Shown: positions 55,174 to 62,813, counted from the first letter of the stretch. The stretch: 64,000 nucleotides of DNA from Shewanella putrefaciens (GCF_016406325.1 NZ_CP066370.1:2480001-2544000); one strand, 5' to 3'. Numbers and translations: made by a program. The notes: generated by a model from the letters alone, not told the origin.

Positions 55174-55198
55174 AAAAAGGCTCCACGAGGGAGCCTTT
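55174..55198 (-). terminator. Terminator between late promoter region and lysis genes (tR'-like)
   Basis: On the minus strand AAAGGCTCC, loop CTCGT, GGAGCCTTTTT. Its place just downstream of the probable late promoter and upstream of the first late gene is that of lambda tR', the target of Q antitermination. Confidence 0.8.
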
Positions 55199-55241
55199 GA
55201 GCGGGAGAGAGTGCGAACCAGAAACGAGGCTTTAGCAAGCG

Positions 55242-55313
55242 TATATAAATCTACTCTTTTTTAAGGTGCTTGAAAGCGTCAAAGTTGACGCTAAAAGCGC
55301 CAAAAGTGGCGCT
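55242..55313 (-). promoter_or_regulatory. Probable late promoter with paired palindromic operators
   Basis: Two 18-bp palindromes, agcgtcaaagttgacgct (55275-55292) and agcgccaaaagtggcgct (55296-55313), have centres 21 bp apart, two helical turns. Downstream on the minus strand is a TATATA -10-like box (55247-55242) and then the terminator at 55198. No clean -35 is visible, which would suit an activated promoter. Confidence 0.55.
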
Positions 55314-55375
55314 GACAATTTTGTAAAGGTGTGATATGTGAAAAATCAATCACAGGGATTTTTTCGATTTACTTA

Positions 55376-56050
55376 TCACTTAAGTGATTTTCCAATTTCT
55401 ATAAGCTCGAATGCATCCCTAATTTTTCCAACAGATCGAATAGCTTTAAACGCAAGACCCCATATCACCACCCCAAATACCACACTGATAATAAAAAGAA
55501 ATATTCCATCTAGCCCTAAAAAGGAAAAAATTTCTGGTACGACGAACCACTTACCACTATCAAATACATAGATTGCAGGAGCAAAGGCATAAGTACCAAT
55601 AAAGCCAAAAATAAAATATCTGACAATATGTAAGATATCTCTTGGATAAACCTTGAATCTCCACAATTTTAACTGCCAGTAATTCCCATTAAAAACTATA
55701 GATTTCATGTTTTTAGAAAGCATGAGGTACGGAGACCCTTTGACAAATAAATCAAAAGCTTTACTCGGGTTCGCATAACGAAGCAGAACGCTGATTTCAT
55801 CATATGAAAAATTAAATCGATAAATTAAGCTAAACACCTGCTCTGTTAAGAACCGCTGTTTTAAACTCGCTTTGTTTGAGTTAGAGCTCAACGTGGCTTG
55901 AGCTATCTCAAGATTCTTATGTCGAAATTTATTTTTCTCAAAGTGAAAATCTGATAAGTACTTTATGAGAGCAATAAAAACAGTGATTGAAGCGATTATG
56001 GTGGTTACGCTTGGAAACGATACCGCTTCACTTAATAAGTTTTTGTCCAT
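55376..56050 (-). CDS. Membrane protein, putative prophage moron
   Basis: About 224 residues from ATG 56050 (the frame opens at TTG 56056). One N-terminal helix (TTIIASITVFIALIKYL), a charged cytoplasmic domain of about 100 residues, then two or three helices (RYFIFGFIGTYAFAPAIYVF and LFIISVVFGVVIWGLAF). It is AT-rich compared with the flanking phage genes. No family recognised. Position between Q and lysis, with its own strand promoter likely, is typical of lysogeny-expressed morons such as superinfection-exclusion proteins, but that role is not shown. Confidence 0.6.
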   Translation of the reverse strand: MDKNLLSEAVSFPSVTTIIASITVFIALIKYLSDFHFEKNKFRHKNLEIAQATLSSNSNKASLKQRFLTEQVFSLIYRFNFSYDEISVLLRYANPSKAFDLFVKGSPYLMLSKNMKSIVFNGNYWQLKLWRFKVYPRDILHIVRYFIFGFIGTYAFAPAIYVFDSGKWFVVPEIFSFLGLDGIFLFIISVVFGVVIWGLAFKAIRSVGKIRDAFELIEIGKSLK

Positions 56051-56455
56051 ACCCAAAGCTCAAATTGTTAGTGCTACTACACTTATAAGATCAAAGTTGA
56101 TCTATAAGATCCCTGTAAATCTGTTAAGAACAGATTCTGTATTACAAACAATTTAAGCCAAAATATCAACAAGTTAGTTTACATATGGTAGCGAAGGTTG
56201 GAATGGTGTTCTAGGGAGTTGATAAAACAACAACTCAACCCTAGAAAATTTTCATATGTAATGAAGCACTGCGCGTCACCGCCCCCGCAGTGCACCGAGC
56301 CAGAAGGACCCATTAGTTCAGACTAGATATAACACTTGTAATTCACAGTGTTAAATGTAATCTGATAGATGGCAAAGAGCTACTAGCGAAAGTCTAGATT
56401 GCCGACCTCTGACGCTCCCACTCAATTTGGGCTTTGAGACAGAAATGGAACTGCT
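56051..56455. other. 405-bp divergent moron promoter region
   Basis: Lies between the divergently transcribed membrane protein gene and the 216-residue gene; no ORF supported. A hairpin with 8-bp stem (GCACTGCG / CGCAGTGC) occurs at 56266-56293, without a T-run, so it is not a terminator. Promoters for both genes probably lie here. Confidence 0.45.
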
Positions 56456-57106
56456 GTGTACGAGAAAAAATTAGAGACATTATTGCCGTGCTGCTTTGAA
56501 ATGTATGATTTTATGGCGGCTCACGTTGAGCAACTACAACATCTGGGAGCTATGCCAGAGCTTAAATGGCAAATTGCATTTCAATCAGGCATTTTGTCAT
56601 TTGAACACGGCCTATCTTCTCTTAAATTAATCTCTGAGGGTTTTACTGCATCGGGCTTTGCATTGATGCGGCCCCAGTACGAAAGCCTAATACGTGGATT
56701 TTGGCTTATGTACGCTGATACAGAGGTTTGGGTTAATAAGCTATCAACAGCTGGAAAAATTGGTCCAAATGAGATAAAGAAGCTGGAAACGCCCTTCATT
56801 GGGGAAATGCTTAAAACACTTGGAAGTTCGGATGCTCCCCAGCATATTCTTAGTCAGTTGAATGACTTTAGGAGTATTAACAATTCAGCGTTTAACAGTT
56901 TTACTCATAGTGGTCTTGTCTCGCTAATCGGCAATGGTGTGGGTTATGAACCTAAGGTAATTTATGATTCACTTCGAAACTGCAATGCTGTCGCTGCTAT
57001 AAATATGCAAATGTTATCTATTTTGACTGGACACGAGGATGCAATGGAACCAGTCAGGAAAATGCATCATCACTTCAAAGATTGCTTGCCAATTATTCAT
57101 GGCTAA
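56456..57106 (+). CDS. Uncharacterised moron protein (216 aa)
   Basis: A 216-residue all-helical protein from GTG 56456 (weak TGGAA site); later Met codons are possible starts. It reads against the direction of surrounding late genes, so it is expressed on its own. ISEGFTASGFALMRPQYESL and IRGFWLMYADTEVW resemble a conserved DUF of HEPN-like helical proteins that I recall from defence and mobile-element contexts (DUF6988-like). I cannot confirm the family or any R-x4-6-H RNase motif. Confidence 0.55.
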   Translation: MYEKKLETLLPCCFEMYDFMAAHVEQLQHLGAMPELKWQIAFQSGILSFEHGLSSLKLISEGFTASGFALMRPQYESLIRGFWLMYADTEVWVNKLSTAGKIGPNEIKKLETPFIGEMLKTLGSSDAPQHILSQLNDFRSINNSAFNSFTHSGLVSLIGNGVGYEPKVIYDSLRNCNAVAAINMQMLSILTGHEDAMEPVRKMHHHFKDCLPIIHG

Positions 57107-57193
57107 TTACTGTAAATACCATATTCTTACCTATAACAACTCCAATCATTACCCCTGCAACAACTCCAAAAACCTAATGGAATAACTCCATAC

Positions 57194-57571
57194 TTACCCA
57201 ATTAACCCTATCTCTGCCCTTCTCAGCCAGTACACATATGACTTCTTACTATCGAATCCCATCAAGGCCCATTGGCCTTTGCACACGTAATGAGTGCGGA
57301 TAGCGCGTCTGCAGTTTGGGGATAGACGCTCAATCATCCGGTCGAACTGGGCCACATGCTTAGGTACGTTCAACTCCTGCACCACCGAGCCACCTCGAGT
57401 TAACGGCTCGCCCAACTTATCGCAAGCACTGCGGCCACCATAGTTGCGGCCGAGTTCTTGGAATGCCCAGTAGCGCCCCCAGGTACTCAGGCCTGCGCGC
57501 AAAGCCTTTAAGTTGATTAAGTCATCACGAATATCACCTGGCAAAGTCACCCTTACACTAGACTGCTTCAT
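57194..57571 (-). CDS. Q-like antitermination protein
   Basis: A 125-residue protein in the position of lambda Q, last of the early operon. The pattern resembles the antiterminator Q of 82/933W-type phages: GLSTWGRYWAFQELGRNYGG at the N-terminal part and RAIRTHYVCKGQWALMGFDS, then a C-terminal helix-turn-helix-like end. It would load on RNA polymerase at the late promoter and allow readthrough of the tR'-like terminator. Overlaps the XRE gene by 14 nt. Confidence 0.68.
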   Translation of the reverse strand: MKQSSVRVTLPGDIRDDLINLKALRAGLSTWGRYWAFQELGRNYGGRSACDKLGEPLTRGGSVVQELNVPKHVAQFDRMIERLSPNCRRAIRTHYVCKGQWALMGFDSKKSYVYWLRRAEIGLIG

Positions 57572-57776
57572 TCGCTACCTCCGTGATCTGCTCAATCGAT
57601 AAATGAAAAACATCATCCAAAATACTCAGCAAGTGATTGCTCGGCACATTGCTACTGCCACACTCCCAACGTTGATAAGTGCGCCGGCTAATCCCGTAAA
57701 TCTCGGCCACCTCGTCCTGACTCATCCCCCTAATCGCCCTGCCCGTTTTTAGAATTATTGCCGCGCGATTGCTCAT
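57558..57776 (-). CDS. XRE-family helix-turn-helix regulator
   Basis: A 72-residue protein made almost entirely of an XRE HTH: GRAIRGMSQDEVAEIYGISR then RTYQRWECGSSNVPSNHLLS. GAGGTG lies upstream of ATG 57776. It may tune early-to-late switching or the neighbouring recombinase gene. A third HTH regulator besides CI and Cro in one prophage is noteworthy. Confidence 0.85.
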   Translation of the reverse strand: MSNRAAIILKTGRAIRGMSQDEVAEIYGISRRTYQRWECGSSNVPSNHLLSILDDVFHLSIEQITEVANEAV

Positions 57777-57831
57777 AAAATCACCTCAATTTGTGCCATT
57801 GCATACTCCTTAGGGGTTGATGCAACGATCA

Positions 57832-59097
57832 TCACAGCCACCCGCTAGCCATCTGGTTTTGAGTGTTCTGACGATCTAGGGTTGATCTAGGGATTATCTC
57901 GGGCGCAACCTCGTTAAAACCGCGCAAAATTAAATGAGCATGATAAGCATCGAGTGCGCTCAACATGCCCTTATCCAAGGTCGAGTGAACATAGGTACGC
58001 AAAAGCACAGGCAAGGCATGATTAAGCAGCCGCTCGCCGACCATGGTATCTACACCCATATCGGCAATAATGGTGCGACAAAGCTTTCTCAGCGCATGAG
58101 AAGTAAACGCCTTAAAGCGGATCTGTTCACTCCAATACTGCGCAGTACGAATGCTAATCGCCCCCTCATCACCCGGGAACAAAAACGCCCGCTTACCCAC
58201 ATGCTTAACCTGCCACTGCAAGTAATGCGTCAACAACGCCTTAACTGTTGGTGTTAATGGCAACCTATGCTCTTGGCGGTTCTTCGCATTCGATGCAGGG
58301 ATAATCCACCAATCCCCCGCAAAATGTTCCCAACGCGCTAAGCGAGTCTCGTTAATGCGGGTACCAAACATCAGCATCAACATAAACAACATCGCCACAG
58401 GCCAAATCGCATCACGCAGCGCAGTAAACAACGGCCCTAAGTCCGACTCCATCAACTGCGTTCCCACACTCGGCGCCATCTTCAAACTCATTTCCACCCG
58501 ATACCCCGCCAGCGCATTGCCCTCCACCAAACGCAAATCAGCCGCTGCACTCAGGCAACGCTTAAAAATCTTCACCGCGCTTTTGATGTAGTTAGTCGAA
58601 TAACCCTCAGCTAACATCGGCTTAACCAAGCGCGTATCAACCGCCACAAACGACAACTCCGCAAGCGATAAATCAGCAAACATACCCAATAAATGCTTAT
58701 TCACCACCGATTTACAATTAGCCCGCCAACTTGGGCTAAACGACCGATTACCCTCGATATGAGCCAAAAACCACTTAAGCAGATCAACCACAGTCGCAAA
58801 CTCACCGCGAAGCACCTCAGCACCCAAACTCCGCTTAGCCAACATCACCGGCATATCCTCAACAAAGGTCTTAATGCACATACTTGGCCACACACCTTGC
58901 TTTTGCCAAACCGTCTTGCCGCCTTCATTAAGCACCAAAAACACCGAGGCTTTCTTACGATCTGCCGTCGCTCGTAATCGCAACTCAGGAAACTGCGGAT
59001 CACGATAATCCCGCGTCACCCCACCACGCAGCCAACGGCGAAGTGCCGCATCATTCAGCTTACCAACCTCCACCCCGCTTGCTGGCTTAACCATCAT
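57832..59097 (-). CDS. Tyrosine recombinase / integrase-family protein
   Basis: About 421 residues with a complete tyrosine-recombinase active site. Numbered from the GTG at 59100, these are R248 (FGTRINETRLARW), K273 (NAKNRQEHRL), H335 and R338 (SHALRKLC), H361 (LLNHALPV) and Y370 (LRTYVHS). The N-terminus (about 1-100) resembles an arm-binding domain, followed by a core-binding domain. ATG 59097 overlaps the upstream stop (TGATG). It sits between P-like and Q-like genes, where lambda has nin genes, about 28 kb from the att site in view. Confidence 0.9.
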   Translation of the reverse strand: MMVKPASGVEVGKLNDAALRRWLRGGVTRDYRDPQFPELRLRATADRKKASVFLVLNEGGKTVWQKQGVWPSMCIKTFVEDMPVMLAKRSLGAEVLRGEFATVVDLLKWFLAHIEGNRSFSPSWRANCKSVVNKHLLGMFADLSLAELSFVAVDTRLVKPMLAEGYSTNYIKSAVKIFKRCLSAAADLRLVEGNALAGYRVEMSLKMAPSVGTQLMESDLGPLFTALRDAIWPVAMLFMLMLMFGTRINETRLARWEHFAGDWWIIPASNAKNRQEHRLPLTPTVKALLTHYLQWQVKHVGKRAFLFPGDEGAISIRTAQYWSEQIRFKAFTSHALRKLCRTIIADMGVDTMVGERLLNHALPVLLRTYVHSTLDKGMLSALDAYHAHLILRGFNEVAPEIIPRSTLDRQNTQNQMASGWL

Positions 59098-59321
59098 CAC
59101 GCCTCCAACCTATATTCAAACGTATGCTTAGTGCCTTCACGCAGCCGCTTACAACGCTTATCCAAAGGCATATCGCGAAAACGCGCACTTAACGCAGTTT
59201 CGCTATCGCACTTACCAAAGCGGGTTAAACACTCCTGTTGAATTTCAAACAATGTCCAATAACGAGAGCCGGTGATGATCTTCGCCAAGCGCTCACGCTG
59301 AGTCAGTGGTTTATTCGCCAT
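59097..59321 (-). CDS. Small early-operon protein (74 aa)
   Basis: A 74-residue basic protein from ATG 59321 (MANKPLTQRERLAKIITGSR), 11-nt overlap with the P-like gene. YWTLFEIQQECLTRFGKCDS and ETALSARFRDM suggest a winged-helix DNA-binding domain of the kind that follows phage replication genes. Function unknown; its coupling to the replication gene and the recombinase suggests a shared role. Confidence 0.68.
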   Translation of the reverse strand: MANKPLTQRERLAKIITGSRYWTLFEIQQECLTRFGKCDSETALSARFRDMPLDKRCKRLREGTKHTFEYRLEA

Positions 59322-59997
59322 CGTTTGCCCCCTTAAGCCCAAGGTTTGCCCGTAAATTAGCAATAATTGATTTTGCCTTTGCCGCCTCAGTGGGCCGTGT
59401 CACCGTTTCAGGTAATGCCTTTGGCAACTCAATATCAGTCAACTCGCCACGACTAAAGCGACGGCACAGCACTTTGTAATTGCGCTCAAAGGTCATTAAC
59501 ACATCCTTTTCAAGCCCTGTTGCAAACATCCAACTGCCCGTCTCGCGCACCGCTAAGCGCACCACATCATGGCTCCACGTATGCTTATCAGGGTGATGGT
59601 AATGGCGGGTTGCTTCCTTAAACGCCGCCTCTAACGTGGGCAGCCCCAAATCACACGCCGTCGGTTGGCACCACAAAGCAAACTGGCGCGGTGTCGGCCA
59701 AAACTGCCTATCGCCCTGCTCACGTCTAGCGCGATTTAACCCCGCTTGCACTTGCTCGCGGCTACGTATCCCTTGTATCGCCAAGGTTTTAAGCCACTCG
59801 GCTTTGTGGGTCGCTTCGTCCTCAGGCCGTGGCGCACTCACAGGGAACAACACCCGCAATTTGCTAAACACGCTATCCACAATCGCCATATCCATTGCCG
59901 TAGGCTCAGGTTGCGCCACCCGCGCGCCCTGCCCAACCAGCGGCTGGCGGATTAAGGTTTGCAGTGATTTCATGCTCGTATTTTGCTTGGCAGTCAT
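59311..59997 (-). CDS. Replication protein P-like (helicase loader)
   Basis: A 228-residue protein matching lambda P-type loaders that bring host DnaB to the origin. Marks: FSKLRVLFPVSAPRPEDEAT, HKAEWLKTLAIQGIRSREQV, FWPTPRQFALWCQPTACDLG, then TWSHDVVRLAVRETGSW. Immediately downstream of the O-like gene with a 4-nt ATGA overlap, as in lambda O-P. Confidence 0.87.
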   Translation of the reverse strand: MTAKQNTSMKSLQTLIRQPLVGQGARVAQPEPTAMDMAIVDSVFSKLRVLFPVSAPRPEDEATHKAEWLKTLAIQGIRSREQVQAGLNRARREQGDRQFWPTPRQFALWCQPTACDLGLPTLEAAFKEATRHYHHPDKHTWSHDVVRLAVRETGSWMFATGLEKDVLMTFERNYKVLCRRFSRGELTDIELPKALPETVTRPTEAAKAKSIIANLRANLGLKGANDGE

Positions 59998-60719
59998 ATC
60001 AAAGGGTCCTCAGGGTCATACACCGCATGGCGCCAATCCCGTTGCCCAACGGTGGTTGCCATCGGTCTCGGCAACGGCGTCAGCCAATGGCGTTCGCGGA
60101 TAAACTTGGTAATACCCAACACAAACTTGCCCTCAGACGCAAAGCCCCAACTCGAGTCAAGCGCCACGGCGTTCTTAAGCCACGACACCGCCAACACACA
60201 ATCGTCATCGGTTAACTTTTCCGACTTCCACGCCTTCCACGCAGCCGCATCCGTCCCGCCCTTTCGATGGAGCGGATACGCTTTAAAAAACGCATTGAAA
60301 ACCGACTTAGAGCAACTTGCAGGACAAGACTCTTTTAAAGATTCATTGACTGGTTCAAAAGAGTGACTGATTCCGGTGCTATCTGGTGGCACAGGGGGTG
60401 TGCTATCTGGTGGCATACCTATGCTATCTGGTAGCACAGGGGGTGCTACCTGCTGGCATAGGGTAAGCGTGTAAATATTGGATTGATTACCCTTTGGGCC
60501 CTTGCGCGATTCAATCGTCAACAGCCCAGCTTCGGCCAGTTCCGCAATATGTTTTCGTACCGTGCTTTTGCCAATCTCACACTGCTCAGCAATGTGCTGA
60601 TAACTCGGCCAGCACTCGCCTTGGTCATTCGCATTATCAGCCAGCTTAATCAACACCAGCTTACGCAGCGGATTACCCACTTTGGCCTTCATCGCCTTAA
60701 CCATCAATTCCATGCTCAT
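59994..60719 (-). CDS. Replication initiator O-like protein
   Basis: A 241-residue origin-binding protein. The N-terminal winged helix-turn-helix (KLVLIKLADNANDQGECWPS, HIAEQCEIGKSTVRKHIAEL, EAGLLTIESRKGPKGNQSNI) is followed by a Pro-rich repeat (PPDSTPPVPPDSTGI) encoded by the iterons. A C-terminal domain follows (AFFKAYPLHRKGGTDAAAWK), of the kind that contacts P. Four 16-bp iterons inside the gene make it the origin, as in lambda. Confidence 0.88.
   Translation of the reverse strand: MSMELMVKAMKAKVGNPLRKLVLIKLADNANDQGECWPSYQHIAEQCEIGKSTVRKHIAELAEAGLLTIESRKGPKGNQSNIYTLTLCQQVAPPVLPDSIGMPPDSTPPVPPDSTGISHSFEPVNESLKESCPASCSKSVFNAFFKAYPLHRKGGTDAAAWKAWKSEKLTDDDCVLAVSWLKNAVALDSSWGFASEGKFVLGITKFIRERHWLTPLPRPMATTVGQRDWRHAVYDPEDPLI
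60376..60458. other. Phage replication origin (four iterons within the O-like gene)
   Basis: gtgctatctggtggca at 60376-60391 and 60400-60415, atgctatctggtagca at 60421-60436, and gtgctacctgctggca at 60443-60458; period 21-24 bp. Each unit is a partial palindrome (TGCTA..TAGCA type). A fairly AT-rich stretch (about 60320-60372) follows in the direction of transcription, as in lambda ori. Confidence 0.85.
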
Positions 60720-60793
60720 AGCACACCGCCTAACTGCGCGGCAGCCAGCAAAAAATTGACGAAATACCCATGTATACGTAACATGTAATCGCC

Positions 60794-60846
60794 TCTCTAT
60801 AGGTATTAAGCCCGCGCTTAGTCGCCAAACTTCAGCGGGCTTTCTT
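60794..60846 (+). repeat. Cassette repeat 1 with terminator-like hairpin
   Basis: Reads CTCTATAGGTATTAAGCCCG, then CGCTTAGTCGCCAAACTTCA, then GCGGGCTTTCTTA. AAGCCCGC pairs with GCGGGCTT, followed by T-rich sequence on the plus strand. Near-identical copies lie at 61282 and 61757. Confidence 0.88.
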
Positions 60847-60878
60847 ATTTCAACAACTCACATAGCAAAGGAACTGCC

Positions 60879-61157
60879 ATGACTAAAGCCCACCGAACAA
60901 AAGAACTTTACGAACAAAGCCAAAGGCTTCACGCAGAGCTTGGCAAACAAGCGTATTCACTAGACGTATTTGGTGACGCACTGGCCGAGCGCGAAAAATA
61001 TAAAGGAGTGTCAGGCATTGACGCTGTACACCTGTATATCTGCTTAAAATTTTGCTGGAAGCCAAGCGATGTTCGAGCGATGACCGAGCAAGACCTTCGA
61101 TTCTTACTGACTCAAGAAATGCACAATTGGACCTTGCCAAAAGAAGCGCGCGTGTAG
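60879..61157 (+). CDS. Cassette gene A: uncharacterised 92-aa protein
   Basis: A 92-residue helical protein with AAAGGAA before ATG 60879, 32 bp after cassette repeat 1. HRTKELYEQSQRLHAELGKQ and DAVHLYICLKFCWKPSDVRA, then DLRFLLTQEMHNWTLPKEAR. I recall similar hypothetical proteins in other Shewanella phages but no function. It runs antisense to the early operon between the CII-position gene and O. Confidence 0.7.
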   Translation: MTKAHRTKELYEQSQRLHAELGKQAYSLDVFGDALAEREKYKGVSGIDAVHLYICLKFCWKPSDVRAMTEQDLRFLLTQEMHNWTLPKEARV

Positions 61158-61281
61158 ACTCACAACCCGAAGCCTCAGCCTGTGACTTCAAACAGGCCGC
61201 CTTACAACGCAAAATGGCAATTTGATTTCGAACAACAGGATCTAAATCATCCAAACAGTTACCATCAATTTGATTTGATGA

Positions 61282-61343
61282 CATACCCCCTCCCTATAGA
61301 TATTAAGCCCGTGCTTAGTCGCCAAACTTCAGCGGGCTTTCTT
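61282..61343 (+). repeat. Cassette repeat 2 with terminator-like hairpin
   Basis: Begins CATACCCCCTCCCTATAGAT and continues ATTAAGCCCGTGCTTAGTCG, CCAAACTTCAGCGGGCTTTC. It differs from copy 1 at a few positions and shares an extra CATACCCCCTCCCT leader with copy 3. Confidence 0.88.
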
Positions 61344-61364
61344 AAACTAAAACAAGGACGTCTT

Positions 61365-61634
61365 ATGGCCATACTATGTGTTACCTATGATCTAAAATCG
61401 CCCAACCAGAACTACCAAAAAGTGAGTGAATATTTACAAAAATTCAATCATTGCAAAAAGTTAGAGTCTTTTTGGCTAATCGAGACGAACAGTACAGCTA
61501 TTACAATTTGTGAAAAATTAAACTCACTTATCGACAGCAACGACATCATTTTTGTTGCTCCGATTCAGCGCAGTTGGGCGTCTGTAAACTACCCTTGCCA
61601 TGAATGGTTGAACTCACCTGAGCGCGTTTGGTAG
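61365..61634 (+). CDS. Cassette gene B: stand-alone Cas2-like protein
   Basis: An 89-residue protein; ATG 61365 follows AAGGA and lies 21 bp after cassette repeat 2, although the frame is open from 61182. MAILCVTYDLKSPNQNYQKV gives a beta strand ending in Y-D. This is followed by a helix, the strand LESFWLIETNS, a helix and then IDSNDIIFVAPIQRSWAS. This is the ferredoxin-like pattern of Cas2-like/SinR-family proteins outside CRISPR loci. No CRISPR array or cas1 is nearby. Nuclease activity is unproven. Confidence 0.62.
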   Translation: MAILCVTYDLKSPNQNYQKVSEYLQKFNHCKKLESFWLIETNSTAITICEKLNSLIDSNDIIFVAPIQRSWASVNYPCHEWLNSPERVW

Positions 61635-61756
61635 CACCATAAGGGAGTCCATCAACCTTAAATTGGACTCTCATTAATTTTGCTAAAACACTAAGCAATT
61701 TAATTCTCAACATTTCGCGTCCCCTCTAAGCAACAAATCAAACATTCAGGATCAAA

Positions 61757-61819
61757 CATACCCCCTCCCTCTCTAACGATATTAAGCCCGTGCTTAGTCG
61801 CCAAACTTCAACAGGCTTA
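61757..61819 (+). repeat. Cassette repeat 3, degenerate hairpin
   Basis: CATACCCCCTCCCTCTCTAA then CGATATTAAGCCCGTGCTTA, GTCGCCAAACTTCAACAGGC, TTA. The right arm of the hairpin is changed (ACAGGCTTA instead of GCGGGCTTT). It has no plus-strand gene after it and overlaps the 3' end of the next minus-strand gene. Confidence 0.85.
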
Positions 61820-62473
61820 CTCGTTACTGCCTTCGGCCAACTTCTCGCTTTGGCGTAACGCACACTTGGGTAAATCGGTTGCCCGCTTGCCCACCAAAAA
61901 CGGATACGCCAATTCAAGCGCCGCCATACTGCCCTGCGTGGTCGCGGCCGACTCCTTAAGTTCTTTATAAGCCAGCAGAACTTCGTCTTTACTTGGGTTA
62001 GCCACCAAATGAATCACCGCAATTTGCGCCTCGGCGTTCTCTTTAGTCAGTTGCGCCGCCATATCGGCCACATGCAACACATGGCCATCACTCATACGGT
62101 CGGCAATCACCGTAACCCCTGTGCAGCCAAACACATCATTGAGATACTGCACTCGCAAATGCTCAGGCAACGCCGCCACTAATGCCTGTTCAATATGGAA
62201 CAAGCGATCAACCTGCGGATGCTGCCCCTCATACTGCCCAAGCCAACGGAACAGCTTTTGCGCATTTACCCGCGCGTTGTTATGAACATCATCAGTGCGC
62301 GCAAAGCTAATGCCCTCGGCGGCCAAAACTTCGGTCAACCCAAGGCGCTCAACCGCCGCCACAAAATCCATTGCCAAGTTAAAGCGGCTCATTTTGGGTA
62401 GCTCTAACACCCGATGGATGGTCCTCATTAACAAACTCAAACGGCTATCGCGTTTATGTGAACTGGTTTTCAT
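61817..62473 (-). CDS. CII-position phage regulatory protein, putative
   Basis: A 218-residue protein; ATG 62473 follows an AAGGAGG / AAGGGAG site, and the frame opens at 62515. Order cI-cro-this-O-P puts it where lambda has cII. The arrangement VNAQKLFRWLGQYEGQHPQV and DRLFHIEQALVAALPEHLRV, then AAQLTKENAEAQIAVIHLVA, recalls the CP76-type CII proteins of P2-like phages. A role in the lysis-lysogeny decision is inferred mainly from position. Confidence 0.58.
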   Translation of the reverse strand: MKTSSHKRDSRLSLLMRTIHRVLELPKMSRFNLAMDFVAAVERLGLTEVLAAEGISFARTDDVHNNARVNAQKLFRWLGQYEGQHPQVDRLFHIEQALVAALPEHLRVQYLNDVFGCTGVTVIADRMSDGHVLHVADMAAQLTKENAEAQIAVIHLVANPSKDEVLLAYKELKESAATTQGSMAALELAYPFLVGKRATDLPKCALRQSEKLAEGSNE

Positions 62474-62504
62474 GCTCCCTTTCCTCCTTAAGCCTAAAGT
62501 GAAC

Positions 62505-62708
62505 CTAAGCCGCACTCGACGACTTTGGGTTATCTAAAACAACAACGGGGTTAACCTTCAGTGCGCCGTCAGTTAACCTCTCAATCTGGAAAGCGCGAAG
62601 CTCTGGAACATCAGAACCCCACTGGGCAATTGCTGATTTTGAAATCGTCAGCGCCTTAGCGAGTTTTGATTTGTTACCAAAGTAGGAGATTGCATCTTTT
62701 GTTTTCAT
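62505..62708 (-). CDS. Cro-like repressor
   Basis: A 67-residue protein from ATG 62708 with GGAG seven bases upstream. The HTH reads AISYFGNKSKLAKALTISKS then AIAQWGSDVPELRAFQIERL, the pattern of Cro/YdaS-type regulators. It is divergent from cI across a 105-bp operator region. It starts the early operon that continues to the CII-position gene and O-P. Confidence 0.85.
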   Translation of the reverse strand: MKTKDAISYFGNKSKLAKALTISKSAIAQWGSDVPELRAFQIERLTDGALKVNPVVVLDNPKSSSAA

Positions 62709-62737
62709 CAACGAACTCCGAATAGTGAACCCCAAGA

Positions 62738-62794
62738 AGGTTAAGAAAACTATACCATTTTGTCAACAAAAGAAAAGGTAACTTGACCAAGTTA
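62738..62794. promoter_or_regulatory. cI-cro operator and pR promoter
   Basis: Perfect inverted repeat taacttgaccaagtta (62779-62794). On the minus strand TTGACA (62766-62761), 17-bp spacer, TAACCT (62743-62738) would be pR. Related half-sites (GTTAAAGTTAAG, GGTTAAG) flank it. No Shine-Dalgarno precedes cI, so cI may be leaderless as from lambda pRM. Confidence 0.6.
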
Positions 62795-62813
62795 AAGTTA
62801 AGATAGCTTTACT

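Noticed and set aside
56266..56293. Hairpin GCACTGCG / CGCAGTGC as a terminator or sRNA end
   Set aside because: Long loop and no T-run on either strand; nothing else supports an RNA gene.
61365..61634. Cas2-like gene as evidence for a CRISPR-Cas locus
   Set aside because: No cas1, no other cas genes and no regularly spaced array nearby; the three repeats around it are about 480 bp apart with genes between, so they are not CRISPR repeats.
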